From Gammaproteobacteria bacterium (GTDB lineage Bacteria; Pseudomonadota; Gammaproteobacteria; Chromatiales; Chromatiaceae), in NCBI GenBank assembly GCA_020445255.1, contig JAGRGY010000019.1, positions 62,001-126,000 on the forward strand: a DNA stretch of 64,000 nt, given 5' to 3'. Position numbers and translations under genes: made by a program. Positions 63,058-64,000 of this stretch are shown here, one piece after another. Positions within the stretch are counted from its first letter, which is position 1. Every line of letters begins with the position of its first letter. The notes under the pieces were generated by a model. It had not been told where the DNA came from and searched no databases. It worked only from the letters and a program-made list of their open reading frames with translations.

Positions 63058-64000
63058 ATGAACGCGGCCGAGTCTGCAGGAACCACCCCGTTGCAACAGA
63101 CGATGTTCTCGATCATCCAGCGCATCGCCACCGGCCCGGACCTGTCGAAGGACATCTCCGAGGACGAAGCCCGTCTCGGCATGCAGGGTGTGCTGTCCGG
63201 CGAGATCGACCCGGTGCGGGCCGGCATATTTCTGATCGCGCTGCGCATGAAGCGTGAGACGGCCGACGAAAACCGCGGGGTGCTGCGCGCGATCCTGGAT
63301 GCACACACGCCCGTCACCGCGGCGGTCGACGAGGTCGTCGATATCGCCGATCCCTACGACGGCTACAACCGCACCATCCCGGCCTCGCCTTTCCTTGCAC
63401 CGCTGTTGGCCGAGTGTGGTATCGCGGCGGTCAGCCACGGCCTCGATGCGGTCGGGCCGAAGTATGGCGTGACCCATCGCCACGTGCTGGCGGCTGCGGG
63501 TGTCGACGTCGACGCCTCGCCCGGACAGGCCGCGGCTCGCCTCAGCGACCCACGGACCGGATGGGCCTACGTCGACCAGGCACGTTTTGCACCGAGCCTG
63601 CACAACCTGATCGAGCTGCGCCAGCGGATGGTCAAGCGTTCGGTCGTGACCACGGTCGAGGTGCTGGCGAAGCCAATCGTGGGCCGCATCAAGACACATT
63701 TCGTTACCGGTTACGTGCACAAGCCCTACCCGCCCGTGTATGCCGACCTGGCGCGCCATGCAGGGTTCGATTCGGCGCTGATCATTCGTGGTGTCGAAGG
63801 TGGCGTGATCCCGTCGTTGCGGCAGGCCGGTCGTTACTTCGCCTATACCGAAGGTGGCACCGAAACGGGGGTCGATATCGACCCCGCGATGCTTGGCATC
63901 GAACAGGAGTCGCGCGCGGTCCCTATCCCGGACGACGTGCCGCAGTCGGCGCGCGGCGAAGGCGCCGTGACGCTCGCCGATATCGGTGCCGGTGCGCGCA
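63058..64000 (+). CDS. TrpD2/YbiB-like glycosyltransferase-family-3 protein, partial
   Basis: About 314 codons visible; the C-terminus lies off the right edge. The anthranilate phosphoribosyltransferase fold is recognisable: an N-terminal helical domain (about 10-75) and a nucleoside-binding C-terminal domain with HRHVLAAAG and GYVHKPYPPVYADLA. It lacks the classic TrpD GTGGD anthranilate-PRPP loop and so resembles YbiB-type DNA-binding TrpD2 homologs. AGGAG is 6 bases upstream of ATG 63058. Confidence 0.75.
   Translation, partial: MNAAESAGTTPLQQTMFSIIQRIATGPDLSKDISEDEARLGMQGVLSGEIDPVRAGIFLIALRMKRETADENRGVLRAILDAHTPVTAAVDEVVDIADPYDGYNRTIPASPFLAPLLAECGIAAVSHGLDAVGPKYGVTHRHVLAAAGVDVDASPGQAAARLSDPRTGWAYVDQARFAPSLHNLIELRQRMVKRSVVTTVEVLAKPIVGRIKTHFVTGYVHKPYPPVYADLARHAGFDSALIIRGVEGGVIPSLRQAGRYFAYTEGGTETGVDIDPAMLGIEQESRAVPIPDDVPQSARGEGAVTLADIGAGAR

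Overview
The window is a GC-rich, gene-dense stretch of a Gram-negative chromosome with long co-directional operons, many 4-base start/stop overlaps and frequent GTG/TTG starts. Lipid A and KDO genes (kdsB, lpxK), a Lol exporter, RNase E with the ycaR-kdsB neighbourhood, the order sdhCDAB-sdhE, and a tusA-dsrE2 sulfur-carrier pair together point to a gammaproteobacterium, plausibly a sulfur-oxidising Chromatiales-like lineage. The lineage is an inference; no rRNA is present.

Layout. 1-4571 (minus): an operon for an Mla/MCE-type envelope lipid transporter headed by a large sensor protein. Both its cyclase-like domain and its ABC ATPase subunit lack key catalytic residues. 4940-8028: a secreted PDZ protein, tusA-dsrE2 with a TetR repressor and two matching operator palindromes, and a cupin. 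8073-9111: a HigB/HigA-like toxin-antitoxin pair translationally coupled to a small membrane protein. 9112-12286: a gene-poor stretch, a lipoprotein and a class V aminotransferase. 12423-21445: a fatty-acid degradation operon (papain-like hydrolase, FadE, thiolase, FadJ-like, FadD-like, YciA thioesterase). 21535-25111: a PCu(A)C copper chaperone and a TRAP transporter whose binding protein is a lipoprotein. 25408-28923 (minus): succinate dehydrogenase and SdhE. 29111-31346 (minus): darP and recJ.

31438-42503 is the most unusual part: an Sfp-type phosphopantetheinyl transferase, galE and uppP, a secreted trypsin-like protease, and then a compact set matching the 'exosortase A system-associated' accessory families. 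This set is an AMP-forming acyl ligase, a PLP decarboxylase, two alpha/beta hydrolases, a dedicated acyl carrier protein, an asparagine-synthetase-like amidotransferase lacking its N-terminal nucleophilic cysteine, and a polysaccharide deacetylase. No exosortase, glycosyltransferase or polysaccharide export gene is in the window.

42606-64000: phoU and phoBR (with a clear Pho box), sppA, a HAD phosphatase, rluC, rne with a long structured leader, a low-molecular-weight phosphatase, kdsB-ycaR-lpxK-exbD-exbB-comEC, a DUF2062 membrane protein, lolD-lolC, a small secreted protein, the agmatine-to-putrescine pair aguA-aguB, and the start of a TrpD2/YbiB-like gene that runs off the right edge. I saw no rRNA, tRNA, CRISPR array, insertion sequence or replication origin.
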